Below are positions 16,442-29,152 of a DNA stretch of 64,000 bases, piece by piece. Source of the stretch: Streptomyces abyssalis (lineage in GTDB: Bacteria > Actinomycetota > Actinomycetes > Streptomycetales > Streptomycetaceae). The notes under the pieces are model-generated. The model made no database searches. It was given only the letters and a program-made list of their open reading frames with translations, and had not been told where the DNA came from. Position numbers and translations under genes: made by a program. Position 1 is the stretch's first letter, and each line of letters begins with the position of its first letter. The stretch covers positions 1,097,696 through 1,161,695 of the forward strand of contig NZ_LJGT01000040.1 in the NCBI RefSeq assembly GCF_001751365.1, read 5' to 3'.

Positions 16442-17017
16442 TTGGCCACCGTCGTGCTGTTCCACTCCGCCTACGGGCTGCGACCCGCCGTGCACAAGGC
16501 GGCGGACCGGCTGCGTGCCGCGGGGCACGAGGTGCACACGCCCGACCTCTTCGACGGTCGCACGGCCGCCACCGTGGAGGAGGGCATGGTGCTGAAGGAC
16601 GAGATCGGCCGGGACGAGCTGCTGATGCGGGCCGTGACGGTCACGGCTCCGCTCTCGGACCGCGGCCTGGTCTACGCGGGCTTCTCCCTCGGCGGTTCGA
16701 TCGCCCAGAACCTCGCCCTCGCCGACGACCGCGCGCGGGCGCTGCTGCTTCTGCACGGCACCTCGGACCTGCCCGAGGACGCGGCCGTGGACGATCTCCC
16801 CGTACAGCTGCACATCGCCGAACCGGACGCCTTCGAGCCGGACGACTGGCTGAACGCGTGGTATCTGCAGATGCGGCGGGCGGGGGCGGACGTCGAGATC
16901 TTCCGGTACGCGGGAGCGGGCCACCTCTTCACCGACGAGGACCTGGACGACCACGAGCCGGAGGCGGCAGAGCGCACCTGGCGCACGGCGCTGGGGTTCC
17001 TCGACAGCGTGGGCTGA
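16442..17017 (+). CDS. Dienelactone hydrolase family alpha/beta hydrolase, Ser variant
   Basis: The 191-residue protein has an alpha/beta hydrolase core: VVLFHSAYGLRPAVH, nucleophile elbow GFSLGGSIAQ, a late Asp segment and AGAGHLFTD with the catalytic His. Canonical dienelactone hydrolases have GxCxGG; here serine stands at the nucleophile, so the protein is a DLH-like esterase of unknown substrate. TTG at 16442 is taken as the start because GAGGGAAG lies 7-8 bases upstream and the next in-frame start codon would remove the first strands. It stands alone, divergent from the channel gene. Confidence 0.8.
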   Translation: MATVVLFHSAYGLRPAVHKAADRLRAAGHEVHTPDLFDGRTAATVEEGMVLKDEIGRDELLMRAVTVTAPLSDRGLVYAGFSLGGSIAQNLALADDRARALLLLHGTSDLPEDAAVDDLPVQLHIAEPDAFEPDDWLNAWYLQMRRAGADVEIFRYAGAGHLFTDEDLDDHEPEAAERTWRTALGFLDSVG

Positions 17018-17041
17018 CGCACGGCGGCCGGGGCGGCCCGA

Positions 17042-17067
17042 GGCCCCGCCGGGAGTGCGGCGGGGCC
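17042..17067 (+). terminator. Convergent hairpin terminator
   Basis: GGCCCCGCCG (17042-17051) and CGGCGGGGCC (17058-17067) form a perfect 10-bp stem with a 6-base loop, between the ends of the convergent hydrolase and phoD genes. Confidence 0.75.
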
Positions 17068-17122
17068 ACGGGACCGGTCCTTCCGGGGCGCCGGCCGCCG
17101 TGCGGTCGGCGCCCCGGTGCGT

Positions 17123-18817
17123 TCAGAGCGCCAGCGGGCCGTCCGCCTTCTCCAGGCGCTGGGTGCCGGAGAGGGTGCGATAGGAGCGGCGGACCTCGCT
17201 GGTGGCGCCGCGGTCCTCCTTGTCGGAGAGGATGAAGTAGTCCATCTGCGCCCGCTCGGCGTCGATGTCGAGGACGCCGTAGCCGTGCGAGTCCATGTCG
17301 AGCCACCGCACGTGGCGGTTGGCGGCTCTGACGGCCGCCTCGGCCACCGACGAGACGGTGTCGGGTGCGGCGTTGATGACGTCGTCGAGGTTGTCCGACG
17401 TGACGGACGTGACGACGAACTCCGTGGCCACCGGCGCGTCTTCGGGATACGTCGCCGCCTTGACGGGGACCTCGTTGGCGAAGGCCATGTGGATGTCGCC
17501 GGTCAGGAAGACGGTGTTGTCGATGCGCTGGTCGCGCAGGTGCGTCAGCAGCTCGCGCCGGTCGTCGGTGTAGCCGTCCCACTGGTCGACGTTGAGGGCC
17601 AGGCCCTCCTTCGGGATACCGAGCAACTCCGCGAGCGGGCCGAGGAGATGGGCCGGGACGGAGCCGAAGGCCATCGGGGCGATCATCACCGAGGTGCCGA
17701 CCATGCGCCAGCGCGCCGTCGAGGAGGAGAGCCCGGACTTGAGCCAGTCCAGCTGCTTGCGGCCCGTGATGCTGCGGTCGGGGTCGTCGATCACGTCCCC
17801 GTCTCCGATGCTCGCCTGCTGATCGCGGAACGAGCGCAGATCGAGCAGGTGCAGATCGGCGAGCCGGCCGAAACGGATGCGGCGGTAGGTGTTGCCCTCG
17901 GTGGAGGTGCGTACCGGCATCCACTCGAAGTAGGCCTGTTTCGCGGCCCGTCGGCGGTCCGCCCACTCGCCCTCCACGCCCGGTGTGTGGTTCTCCGCGC
18001 CGCCGGACCAGGTGTCGTTGGCGATCTCGTGGTCGTCCCAGATCGCGATGAGCGGGTGGGCCGTGTGCATGGCCTGCAGGTCGGGATCGAGCTTGTGGTG
18101 GCCGTGCCGGACGCGGTAGTCGGCGAGGGTGACCGTCTCGTGCTCGGGCTGGACGGTGCGGACGGCGCCGCCCTCCAGGGGGTACTCCTCGTGCCCGTAC
18201 TCGTAGATGTAGTCCCCGAGATGGAGGACCGCGTGCAGATCCGCGCGTCCTGCCAGATGCCTGTACGAGGCGTAGTAGCCGGCCTCGTACTGCGCGCAGG
18301 AGACCACGCCCAGGCGGAGGTTGGCGGCGTCGGCGTCCTCGGCCGGTGCCGTACGGGTGCGTCCGGCGGGGGAGTTCACGCCTCCGGCGCTGAAGCGGAA
18401 CCAGTAGGCGGTGTCGGGCGCGAGTCCGCGCACGTCCGCCTTGACGGTGTGGTCGGTGGCGGCGGTGGTCCCGGTGGTGCCGTGGGCGACCACCTTGCTG
18501 AAGGCCTCGTCCTCGGCGACTTCCCAAGTGACGCTGGTGGGGCCGCCCTTGCCCGATCCGGGCAGGGCGTCCGGGGCGGGCGTGACGCGCGTCCACAGCA
18601 GGACGCCGTCGGGCAGCGGGTCGCCGGAGGCGACGCCGTGCAGGAACTCGGGGGCCGCTGCGGTACGGGCGTTCGCCGTGCCGCCGGTGAGGGGGAGCAG
18701 GGCCGCGGAGGCCGCGGTGGCCGCAACGACGGTGCGGCGTCCGGGACGTCCTGGGAGTCCGGATGAGGGTCTCTCCGCCGGAACTGAGGTGGGAGGTTCA
18801 CGATGTGTGTTCGTCAC
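17123..18817 (-). CDS. phoD: Secreted PhoD-type alkaline phosphatase/phosphodiesterase
   Basis: PhoD enzymes are calcium/iron-dependent extracellular phosphatases exported by the Tat pathway. The 564-residue product begins with a hydrophilic stretch, then the twin-arginine segment PGRRTVVAATAASAALLPLT and a likely cleavage after TANARTA. The mature part shows FLHGVASGDPLPDGVLLWTR, LHLGDYIYEYG, WDDHEIANDTW, GTSVMIAPMAF and LTGDIHMAFANEV, all metal or phosphate site motifs. GTG at 18817 is chosen from the Tat peptide spacing and AAGG upstream. In S. coelicolor the orthologue is PhoP-controlled; a PHO-box-like stretch upstream here is not convincing. Confidence 0.93.
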   Translation of the reverse strand: MTNTHREPPTSVPAERPSSGLPGRPGRRTVVAATAASAALLPLTGGTANARTAAAPEFLHGVASGDPLPDGVLLWTRVTPAPDALPGSGKGGPTSVTWEVAEDEAFSKVVAHGTTGTTAATDHTVKADVRGLAPDTAYWFRFSAGGVNSPAGRTRTAPAEDADAANLRLGVVSCAQYEAGYYASYRHLAGRADLHAVLHLGDYIYEYGHEEYPLEGGAVRTVQPEHETVTLADYRVRHGHHKLDPDLQAMHTAHPLIAIWDDHEIANDTWSGGAENHTPGVEGEWADRRRAAKQAYFEWMPVRTSTEGNTYRRIRFGRLADLHLLDLRSFRDQQASIGDGDVIDDPDRSITGRKQLDWLKSGLSSSTARWRMVGTSVMIAPMAFGSVPAHLLGPLAELLGIPKEGLALNVDQWDGYTDDRRELLTHLRDQRIDNTVFLTGDIHMAFANEVPVKAATYPEDAPVATEFVVTSVTSDNLDDVINAAPDTVSSVAEAAVRAANRHVRWLDMDSHGYGVLDIDAERAQMDYFILSDKEDRGATSEVRRSYRTLSGTQRLEKADGPLAL

Positions 18818-18914
18818 GGACCTTGATGTTACGCACAAGTAGCCCCAACGGGCAGGTGACTCGCAAGAGTTCAGCTGCCGGTCGGGGCATGTTCGGCCAC
18901 AGGACGGCAAGCAC

Positions 18915-18950
18915 GGAGCGGGCGCCTGCCGTACAGCAGGCGCCCGCTCC
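18915..18950 (-). terminator. Strong hairpin downstream of the DsbA-like gene
   Basis: Perfect 15-bp arms (18915-18929 and 18936-18950) around the loop CGTACA. It lies between the end of the DsbA-like gene and the start of phoD on the same strand, so it should separate the two transcripts. Confidence 0.8.
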
Positions 18951-18959
18951 GGCGAACAC

Positions 18960-19002
18960 GGGAACTCAGTGACCCGGGAACTCAGGAACCCCGGGAACTC
19001 AG
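18960..19002. repeat. Three copies of GGGAACTCAG
   Basis: The decamer GGGAACTCAG occurs at 18960-18969, 18976-18985 and 18993-19002, a period of 16-17 bases. It lies between the DsbA-like stop and the terminator. No function is evident; it looks like a local tandem duplication. Confidence 0.8.
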
Positions 19003-19038
19003 GGGCCCCGGCGCCGTGTCACCGGCGCCGGGCCGCCG

Positions 19039-19851
19039 TCACTGCTTCTGGGGCTGGCCGCCACCCGGGATCTTCACGCCCAGCTTCTCCAGTTCGCCCG
19101 GGAGCTGCTGCTGGTCGACGTCCTTGCCGTCGATGCGGATCGTGGGCGTGCCGTTGACCTTGCTCTTCTTGAAGTCCGCGACCATGTCGAGCGCCCACCT
19201 GTCGTACTTGCCGTCCTCCACGGCCTTCTTGAAGCCGGCGTCCTTCTTCAGCGCGGGCACGGTGTCCGCGACCTTGATCAGGTAGTCGTCCTCGGCGAAC
19301 TTGTCCTGGGTCTCCTGCGGGTGGAACTGCGGCGAGTACAGCTTCTCGTGGTAGTCGCGGTAGGCGTCCTTGCTGACGTTGAGCGCGGCGCCCAGTGCGC
19401 TGATGGCGTTCTTCGAGCCCTCACCGCCGAGGTTGCCGTCGATCAGGTCGCCGAGGTGCACCCGGAGCTTGTACTTGCCGTCCTCGGCGCCCTTGACGAG
19501 GAGCTTGCCCGCTCCCTGCTCGAACTGGGCGCAGGCCGGGCACCGCAGGTCCTCGTAGACGTCGACGCTCTTCTTGGCGCTCTCGTTGCCGACGAGGATG
19601 TACTCGCCGTCCTTGCCCGAGGAGTTGGCGGGCTTGACGAGCTTCTGCTCCTTGGCCGCCTCCCAGCCGGAGGGTGCGGTCAGTTTGGTGACGGCGAGGA
19701 AGATGCCGCCGGCCACGGCGAGGACGCCGAGTACCGCGACGCCGACGAGCGCCTGCCGGCGCGCCTTGTCCTTCTTGGCCTGCCGTTCACGTTCTGCGCG
19801 CAGCCGCTCGCGGGCGGCGCGCTTGGCTTCCTGGCTGTTGCGCTTGCTCAT
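19039..19851 (-). CDS. Membrane-anchored DsbA-like thioredoxin-fold protein (first copy)
   Basis: The 270-residue protein has a basic N-terminus (MSKRNSQEAKRAARERLRAE), one membrane anchor near 35-56 (VGVAVLGVLAVAGGIFLAV), and an extracytoplasmic thioredoxin-fold domain with the redox motif CPAC in VYEDLRCPACAQFEQ. A cis-proline loop VNGTPTIRIDGKDV lies near the end. It probably oxidises or isomerises exported cysteines. ATG at 19851 has GGAGAAGGAA upstream. A paralogue with the same layout lies at 58624-59373. Its redox partner is not visible here. Confidence 0.9.
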   Translation of the reverse strand: MSKRNSQEAKRAARERLRAERERQAKKDKARRQALVGVAVLGVLAVAGGIFLAVTKLTAPSGWEAAKEQKLVKPANSSGKDGEYILVGNESAKKSVDVYEDLRCPACAQFEQGAGKLLVKGAEDGKYKLRVHLGDLIDGNLGGEGSKNAISALGAALNVSKDAYRDYHEKLYSPQFHPQETQDKFAEDDYLIKVADTVPALKKDAGFKKAVEDGKYDRWALDMVADFKKSKVNGTPTIRIDGKDVDQQQLPGELEKLGVKIPGGGQPQKQ

Positions 19852-20008
19852 GGGTTCCTTCTCCGTGGTCTGCGTACGCGGTGTGTGCGTGTGCGCGAGG
19901 GGACGACGATGGACGGTCTCGCAACGGCTCGGCTCGCGCGGCCCGTTCACGCCCGTTCACACGGGGGCACGGTGCCGCTGCGCCTGTTCGGGCCCCGGGA
20001 CCGAGACC

Positions 20009-20776
20009 TCAGGCGGCGAGCACGAGCGGCGGCGGCCCTCGTCGGTGCACGGAGTGGGTGAGCAGGGGAAGCGTGCGTGGGCCCAGCACCGGCAGCGAAC
20101 GGGGGGCCGGTGCCGGCTCGCCGGAGTCGCACGTACGGCACCCGGCGGCGACCGCCAGCCGCAGCGGCCGGAACGCCGTCACCGAAGCGGCGCGCAGCAG
20201 CCCGGCCAGTGCGGCCTCACCGCGCCGGAGCCAGGCGGCGGCCAGCAGCCCGACGGCGATGTGCGCCGCGAGCAGCACGAACGGCGTGGCCGACGGCGCG
20301 GCCTCCAGCGGCCCGACCGGGCCGAGCGCCTCCAGCGTGCCGTTCCCGTCGCCCTGGGAGAGCGTCTCGGCGGCGTCCCGCCCGCCGCTCTGCGCGGCGA
20401 GGTGGGCCAGCGGGGTGCCGACGCCGCTGCCGCCGCACAGCAGATCGACGCCGACGGTGCGCAGCGGGCCGGTGACGGGGCCGCCCGCCTGCCCGTAACA
20501 GGTGTGCTGACCGGCGGTGAAGACGGTGTCGGCCAGCAGCTCGAGCGGAATCAGGACGGCGGCGATGCGCCCGTATCCGCGCTCGCGGTCGGCGAGGGCG
20601 AATGCCAGCAGGAAGATCACGCCGGTGACCGCAAGCAGCGGACCGAGGGGGAGCGGCACTCCGGACAGGAGCACGTGCGACCCGGCGGACAGGGTGACGC
20701 ACAGCACGGTGAAGACGACCGCCCGTGCTGTCCGTATGCCTGCCGCATCCATGTCCATCGCCGGGAAGTGTGCCAT
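20009..20776 (-). CDS. Polytopic membrane protein of unknown function
   Basis: I do not recognise this 255-residue protein. It has about four hydrophobic helices (for example ARAVVFTVLCVTLSAGSHVL, LGPLLAVTGVIFLLAFAL, AAVLIPLELLADTVF and TPFVLLAAHIAVGLLAAAWL), an extracellular loop rich in Gly/Thr with two cysteines, and a C-terminal basic cytoplasmic tail with CRTCDSGEPAPAPRS, a possible metal or redox pair. Codon bias is typical for a real gene. ATG at 20776 has no clear ribosome site, and an ATG 18 bases downstream is equally possible. It lies between the DsbA-like and DUF2252 genes. Confidence 0.7.
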   Translation of the reverse strand: MAHFPAMDMDAAGIRTARAVVFTVLCVTLSAGSHVLLSGVPLPLGPLLAVTGVIFLLAFALADRERGYGRIAAVLIPLELLADTVFTAGQHTCYGQAGGPVTGPLRTVGVDLLCGGSGVGTPLAHLAAQSGGRDAAETLSQGDGNGTLEALGPVGPLEAAPSATPFVLLAAHIAVGLLAAAWLRRGEAALAGLLRAASVTAFRPLRLAVAAGCRTCDSGEPAPAPRSLPVLGPRTLPLLTHSVHRRGPPPLVLAA

Positions 20777-20826
20777 GCGGAGGCGTAAGCGGTCTCTAAA
20801 AGCGGGCCGTGAATTGCGGCGCCCGC

Positions 20827-22206
20827 CTACAGCCCGGGGATGCGGCCGTTGCGGAAGAGGTCCACGAAGATCTGGTGGTCGCGGCGCGTCCTCGAACCGT
20901 ATTCGTGAGCGAAGTCGGCCAGCATCTGCGGGAAGCCCTCCTCGTCCCCGGAGATCGCGGCGTCGATGGCGCGCTCCGTGGAGAAGGGCACGAGGGTGTG
21001 GCCGCTCTCGTCGTCCGCCGCGGCGTGCATGGTGGCGGTGGCCCGGCCGAGGTCGCCGACGACCTGGGTGATCTCGGCGAGGTCGTCCAGATCCGACCAG
21101 TCCAGGTCCACGGCGTACGGCGAGACCTCCGCGACGAGCTGGCCCGTGCCGCGCAGCTCCGTCCAGCCCAGCCACGGGTCGGCGTGCGCCTGCAGGGCGC
21201 GCTGCGAGATCACCGTGCGGTGGCCCTCGTGCCGGAAGTAGCCGTGGATCGCGGGATCGGTGATGTGGCGGGCGACGGCCGGGGCCTGCGCCTGCTTCAT
21301 GTAGATCACGAGGTCGTTCTCGAGGGCGTCGCTGTGGCCTTCGAGGAGGATGTTGTACGAGGGCAGTCCCGCGCTGCCGATGCCGACGCCCCGTCGCCCG
21401 ACGACGTCCTTGACGCGGTAGGCGTCGGTACGCAGGCGGGTACTGCCGGGAAGGGTGGCGATGTAGCCGCCGAACGCGTCCAGCACCTCCGAGCGGGTCG
21501 CCCGGTCGAGCTCGACCGCACCGCCGCCAGGGGTGAAGCGGCGCTCCCAGTCCCGGATCTCCGTCATGCTCTCCAGCAGCCCGAAGCGGGTGTTGGTGCG
21601 TGCCGAGCGCAGCGCCGCCAGTACGGGGCCCTGTGCGGTGTCGAGGGTGAGGGAGGGAGCGGTGCCCGCCCGCGCGCCGTCGTTGCCGCCGTCGGCGCCG
21701 GCGTCCGCGGCGAGCGCGCGGATGCGCTCGCGGTACGCGTCCGCGTACGTGCGCACCAGGCCGGTGATCTGTCCGTCGCTGAGAGCCTTGCCGTAGCCGA
21801 GCAGGGCCACGGAGGCGGAGAAACGCTGCAGATCCCAGGTGAACGGGCCGATGAAGGCCTCGTCGAAGTCGTTGACATTGAAGGTGAGCCGGCCGTTGGC
21901 GTCCATGTACGTGCCGAAGTTCTCGGCGTGCAGGTCGCCGTGGATCCAGACCCTGCCGGTGTGCTCGTCGAGGAACGGGCCGGTCCGTCCTGTCCCTTCG
22001 GCGCCGCGCCCGTCGCCCTCGGTGGCGTCGGCGTAGAAGAGGCAGGCGGTGCCGCGGTAGAAGGCGAACGCGGAGGCGGCCATCTTGCGGAACTTGACCT
22101 GGAACGCGGCCGGGTCCGCCGCCAGCAGCTCCCCGAAGGCGCTGTCGAAGACTTCGAGGATCCGCTCGGCGCGGGCCTCCGCCGTGCCGCTCTGCTGCGT
22201 TGCCAT
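20827..22206 (-). CDS. DUF2252 family protein with kinase-like fold
   Basis: DUF2252 proteins resemble aminoglycoside phosphotransferase/kinase folds. The 459-residue protein shows FYRGTACLFYAD, the catalytic-loop-like VWIHGDLHAENFGTY near residues 87-101 and NVNDFDEAFIGPFTWDLQRF, which parallel the HGDLHxxN and DFD motifs of that fold, then RRGVGIGSAGLPSYNILLEG and IYMKQAQAPAVARH. The substrate is unknown. ATG at 22206 follows GAAGGGCGG. It is divergent from dnaE. Confidence 0.88.
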   Translation of the reverse strand: MATQQSGTAEARAERILEVFDSAFGELLAADPAAFQVKFRKMAASAFAFYRGTACLFYADATEGDGRGAEGTGRTGPFLDEHTGRVWIHGDLHAENFGTYMDANGRLTFNVNDFDEAFIGPFTWDLQRFSASVALLGYGKALSDGQITGLVRTYADAYRERIRALAADAGADGGNDGARAGTAPSLTLDTAQGPVLAALRSARTNTRFGLLESMTEIRDWERRFTPGGGAVELDRATRSEVLDAFGGYIATLPGSTRLRTDAYRVKDVVGRRGVGIGSAGLPSYNILLEGHSDALENDLVIYMKQAQAPAVARHITDPAIHGYFRHEGHRTVISQRALQAHADPWLGWTELRGTGQLVAEVSPYAVDLDWSDLDDLAEITQVVGDLGRATATMHAAADDESGHTLVPFSTERAIDAAISGDEEGFPQMLADFAHEYGSRTRRDHQIFVDLFRNGRIPGL

Positions 22207-22405
22207 GAGTGCCGCCCTTCAGGGGTGCCGACGGTGCCGGATACCGGGCGGGGGGTGCCGCGGCGTCCACCGGGATCCTCTCGCACGGGCCGCCGTGAGC
22301 GACGGCGGACCGTGCCGTCCGGGTGCCCGGCGCGGCCCGTACGCCTCGGCGGCGCGGGCGAGTTGGGCCCCGCGCCCGCAGGACGCGGTTGTCGGTGGCG
22401 GGCCG

Positions 22406-22411
22406 TAGACT
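22406..22411 (+). promoter_or_regulatory. Candidate -10 element for dnaE
   Basis: TAGACT lies 44 bases before the dnaE GTG, in the divergent gap to the DUF2252 gene, and fits the streptomycete TAnnnT consensus. No convincing -35 was found. Confidence 0.45.
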
Positions 22412-22455
22412 CCGGAGCCGTTCCAGCAGAATCCTGCCCGGAGGTGTTCCGCGCC

Positions 22456-25998
<3,543 letters not shown>

Positions 25999-26106
25999 CC
26001 GCCGCCGTACGACGGGGTCACGGGCGAGGGGCGTCGCCCCCGCCCCACTGCGCCAACACCCCTCCCGCACCGGAGGCCTGCGCGGGAAGACCGAGTGCCG
26101 AAAGGA

Positions 26107-26136
26107 GAGGGCGGCCCCGGGGCTGGGGCCGCCCTC
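26107..26136 (+). terminator. Hairpin terminator after dnaE
   Basis: Arms 26107-26118 and 26125-26136 pair perfectly over 12 bp around GGGGCT, about 110 bp after the dnaE stop and ahead of a convergent small gene. Confidence 0.8.
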
Positions 26137-26217
26137 CTCTTGGTACGCGCCGACGTGCGGTGCCCAAGGGCACAGGTGAATCAAACGGATTGTTGTCGAC
26201 CTCTGCGCCAGGCAGGG

Positions 26218-26391
26218 TCAGTTGTGTCCGAAGCGCCGCTGGTGTTTACGGGCGACGTCGGCAGGGCTGACGCCTCTGCCCGACGCCGGGCGCGACGAGC
26301 CTTCCGCAGAGCCGCTCTCGGTCCTGGTCTCCTCGCGCTCGCCGTTGCCGGCTTTCTTCTGACTGCGTTCCTGATTCCTGCCCTTGGCCAT
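26218..26391 (-). CDS. Small basic hypothetical protein (57 aa)
   Basis: I do not recognise this family. The start MAKGRNQERSQKKAGNGER has an ideal ribosome site AGGAGG six bases before the ATG. The 57-residue product is entirely hydrophilic, rich in Arg, Ser, Gly and Lys, and ends ARKHQRRFGHN. Such a composition suggests a disordered or nucleic-acid-binding protein. It is monocistronic, convergent with dnaE and divergent from the NYN gene. The ribosome site and third-position GC make it credible despite its size. Confidence 0.75.
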   Translation of the reverse strand: MAKGRNQERSQKKAGNGEREETRTESGSAEGSSRPASGRGVSPADVARKHQRRFGHN

Positions 26392-26614
26392 GATCGCCTC
26401 CTGGGGACCGTTGAACTTTGGGCCGAATTCAGCCTGGCATGGGGGTATGAAGCGCGCATGTCGGACAATCACCGTGAGTGAGGCGGTTCTTCGCGCTGTT
26501 GCGCGTCCAGCACATGTGTGCCGCCACGCCGATGATCGTGCACCGCCGACAAGCCCTGTACGGTCGGGCAGACTCGAAGGCGAAACACACGACCAGGCCC
26601 CAGGGGCGCGGTCG

Positions 26615-27988
26615 GTGACCGAGAGTGGGTGGACCGTGGACCGCTGCGTCGTCCTGGTGGATGCCGGATATCTGTTGGGCGCCGCCGCGAGTCTGCTGGC
26701 TGGAGAGCCGATGCGCTCCCAGATCAGCGTTGATCACGCCGCCCTGATCCGCGGGCTCCGCGAGCGGGCCGAAGCCGACACCGGGTGCGATCTTCTGCGT
26801 ATCTACTGGTTCGACGGCGCTCCGGACCGCGTGCCGCAGCCCGAGCACCGCCGGCTCCGTGTGATGCCCAGGGTCACCGTCCGTCTCGGTGCGCTGACCA
26901 GAAGCGACGGCCGCTGGGCCCAGAAGGGCGTCGACGCGGCCATGCACGCCGAACTCACCGAGCTGGCCCGTAACCGCGCCTGTTCCGACATCGTCCTGGT
27001 CACCGGGGACGGTGACCTGCTGCCGGGCCTGATGTCGGCCAAGGAACACGGCGTCGCCGTGCATCTGTGGGCCGTACAGGCGGCGGACGGCGACTACAAC
27101 CAGTCCGAGGATCTCGTGGCCGAGGCCGACGAGCGGCGCGTCCTGGACCGCAGCTGGATCACGGAGGCCGTACGCGCCACGGAACCCTCCGGGGCCTACC
27201 CGCCCAGGTCCGCCTCCCGGCCGGAGATCGCCGCGATCCTCTCCGCGCCGCTGCCCGAATCCGCCAAGAACGGAAGCGCCCCGGTGCCGCCGGTGCCCCC
27301 GCATCCCGCGGCCCCCGTACCGCCGTCAGCGGCCTCCGCGCCGCCCGCCTCCGAGACGGCGGACGACGCGGCCGCGGCGGAAGCGGAGGGCGAGGAGGGG
27401 GAGCCCGCCGATTCGGGCAGGAGCACGACGGGCGTACCGACGCCGAAGGACCTCGCCGGCCTCGGCCGCCCCGCGCCACCGCAGCCCGGCCACGGCACCC
27501 CGCCGGGAGCGACTCTGCGCTGGTCCTCCGAACGGGGCTGGGTGGAGCGTGGCACGCCCGGCGAGTCCCAGGAGGTCGCCGCCCTGCCGATGCTGGCCCA
27601 GCTGACCACGGCCGAGCAGCGCTGGGCCGACCGCGAGGAGGACATCACCGCCGTCAGCGGCGATCCGTTCGAGGTCGGTCAGGTCTTCGCCCGCCGTTGG
27701 CAGGAGCGGCTCTCCTCGCCCGGGCACGTGCAGATCCTGGCCCGCGAGTATCCGCGCATCCCGCACCGCATCGACGGGGAGCTGCTCCGTTACGCGGCAC
27801 GGTTCGGGCTGCTCGCGCACAAGGACGACCAGATCGACGAGCACGACCGGTACGCGATCCGCGCGGGCTTCTGGCGCGAGGTCGACGCTCCCGTGGCAGG
27901 GCAGACCGGGCAGACCGGGCAGACCGGACAGGCAGGGCAGCCAGGGCAGACCGTCCCCGACGAGGACGCCTCCGTCGCGGAGCAGTAG
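26615..27988 (+). CDS. NYN-domain protein (PIN-like RNase fold)
   Basis: The N-terminal 190 residues are a NYN domain, a PIN-like nuclease fold: CVVLVDAGYLLGAAASLL, YWFDGAP, KGVDAAMHAELTELA and DIVLVTGDGDLLPGL carry the conserved acidic residues expected for metal-dependent RNA cleavage. A Pro/Ala/Glu-rich linker follows (about 210-300), then a conserved C-domain of about 100 residues (VFARRWQERLSS and FGLLAHKDDQIDEHDRYAIRAGFW). The extreme end has a GQT-type repeat (about 27896-27951). GTG at 26615 and GTG at 26636 are both possible starts. The RNA target is unknown. Confidence 0.85.
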   Translation: MTESGWTVDRCVVLVDAGYLLGAAASLLAGEPMRSQISVDHAALIRGLRERAEADTGCDLLRIYWFDGAPDRVPQPEHRRLRVMPRVTVRLGALTRSDGRWAQKGVDAAMHAELTELARNRACSDIVLVTGDGDLLPGLMSAKEHGVAVHLWAVQAADGDYNQSEDLVAEADERRVLDRSWITEAVRATEPSGAYPPRSASRPEIAAILSAPLPESAKNGSAPVPPVPPHPAAPVPPSAASAPPASETADDAAAAEAEGEEGEPADSGRSTTGVPTPKDLAGLGRPAPPQPGHGTPPGATLRWSSERGWVERGTPGESQEVAALPMLAQLTTAEQRWADREEDITAVSGDPFEVGQVFARRWQERLSSPGHVQILAREYPRIPHRIDGELLRYAARFGLLAHKDDQIDEHDRYAIRAGFWREVDAPVAGQTGQTGQTGQAGQPGQTVPDEDASVAEQ

Positions 27989-28078
27989 CCGGTCCGGACA
28001 AGGGCCGGAAGCCCCGTATCCGCCCCGGAACGACCCTTCCGGAAACAGCGCCGGTGCCGGAGCGTAGGCTCGTCGCTC

Positions 28079-29152
28079 GTGGGAACCGGCACACGGCAGC
28101 AGACGGCGGAGAGCGTACGGACGCCGACGCGGGCCGCTGTGCGCATAGCCGGCCTGGTCAAGACGTACCCCGCGAGCGGTCGTCGGCGCCACGGGCCGGG
28201 CCTGAACCTCCTGCGCGGTGCTCCCCGGACCACCGATGTGCCGGGCGCGGCGGGTGTGCGGGCCTGCGACGGGGTCACCCTCGACGTGCGTGAGGGCGAG
28301 ATCTTCGGACTGCTCGGCCCGAACGGAGCCGGCAAGTCCACCGTCGTGCGGCAGCTGACCGGCCTGATGCGGCCCGACTCGGGCACGGTCGAGGTCCTCG
28401 GGCACGATCTGGTGCGGCATCCGGAGCGTGCCGCGCGGATTCTCGCCTACCTGGGCCAGGAGTCCGCAGCGCTCGACGAACTGACCGTCGCCCTCGCCGC
28501 GGAGACAACAGGACGGTTGCGCGGCCTGGACGCCTCGGCCGCGCGCCGTGAGCGGGACGACGTGCTGGACGAGCTGGGCCTGACCGCCCTCGCGGGCCGT
28601 CCGCTCAGGAAGCTCTCGGGCGGACAGCGGCGGCTGGCGTGCGTCGCGTCAGCGCTGGTGGGGGAGCGGCCGCTGCTCGTACTGGACGAGCCGACGACCG
28701 GCATGGACCCGGTCGCGCGGCGCGCCGTCTGGTCGGCCCTCGAACGCAGGCGTGCCGAGCGCGGCGCGACGGTGGTGCTGGTGACGCACAACGTCATGGA
28801 GGCCGAGACCGTGCTCGACCGGGTGGCGGTCCTGGACCGCGGACGCGTGATCGCCTGCGACACCCCCGGAGGCCTCAAGGCCATGGTCGGCGGGGACGTA
28901 CGGCTGGACCTGGTCTGGCGCGACCGCGCGCCCCTCGATGTGCCGCAGGTCGCCGCGCTCGCCGCGCACGCGACCGTCTCGGGACGCAGGTGGACGCTGC
29001 GCCTGGCACCCGAGGAGGCCCGCGCGGCGGTCGACGCAGTCACCGCCGGGAGGGCGTTCGCGGCGCTCGACGACTTCTCGCTGGCGACGCCCAGTCTCGA
29101 GGACGTGTATCTCGCGCTGGGCGGCAGCGGGGAAGGTCTGGTGAAGGTGTGA
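28079..29152 (+). CDS. ABC transporter ATP-binding protein (exporter type)
   Basis: The 357-residue protein has Walker A GPNGAGKST near 82-90, Q-loop YLGQESAALDELT, signature LSGGQRRLA, Walker B LLVLDEPTTGMDP and the H-loop VLVTHNVMEAETV. The C-terminal extension of about 90 residues is typical of DrrA/ABC-2 exporters. It energises the permease encoded by the next gene, with which it overlaps by GTGA. GTG at 28079 has no ribosome site, but TAGGCT at 28065-28070 suggests a leaderless start. The substrate is not readable. Confidence 0.93.
   Translation: MGTGTRQQTAESVRTPTRAAVRIAGLVKTYPASGRRRHGPGLNLLRGAPRTTDVPGAAGVRACDGVTLDVREGEIFGLLGPNGAGKSTVVRQLTGLMRPDSGTVEVLGHDLVRHPERAARILAYLGQESAALDELTVALAAETTGRLRGLDASAARRERDDVLDELGLTALAGRPLRKLSGGQRRLACVASALVGERPLLVLDEPTTGMDPVARRAVWSALERRRAERGATVVLVTHNVMEAETVLDRVAVLDRGRVIACDTPGGLKAMVGGDVRLDLVWRDRAPLDVPQVAALAAHATVSGRRWTLRLAPEEARAAVDAVTAGRAFAALDDFSLATPSLEDVYLALGGSGEGLVKV

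Noticed and set aside
18818..18900. PHO box before phoD
   Set aside because: A GAGTCACC-like half is present on the minus strand, but the second direct repeat does not match well enough to assert.
20809..22455. N-terminal extension of the dnaE frame
   Set aside because: It overlaps the DUF2252 gene on the other strand, is low-complexity, and the GTG at 22456 has a clear ribosome site and a family-typical start.
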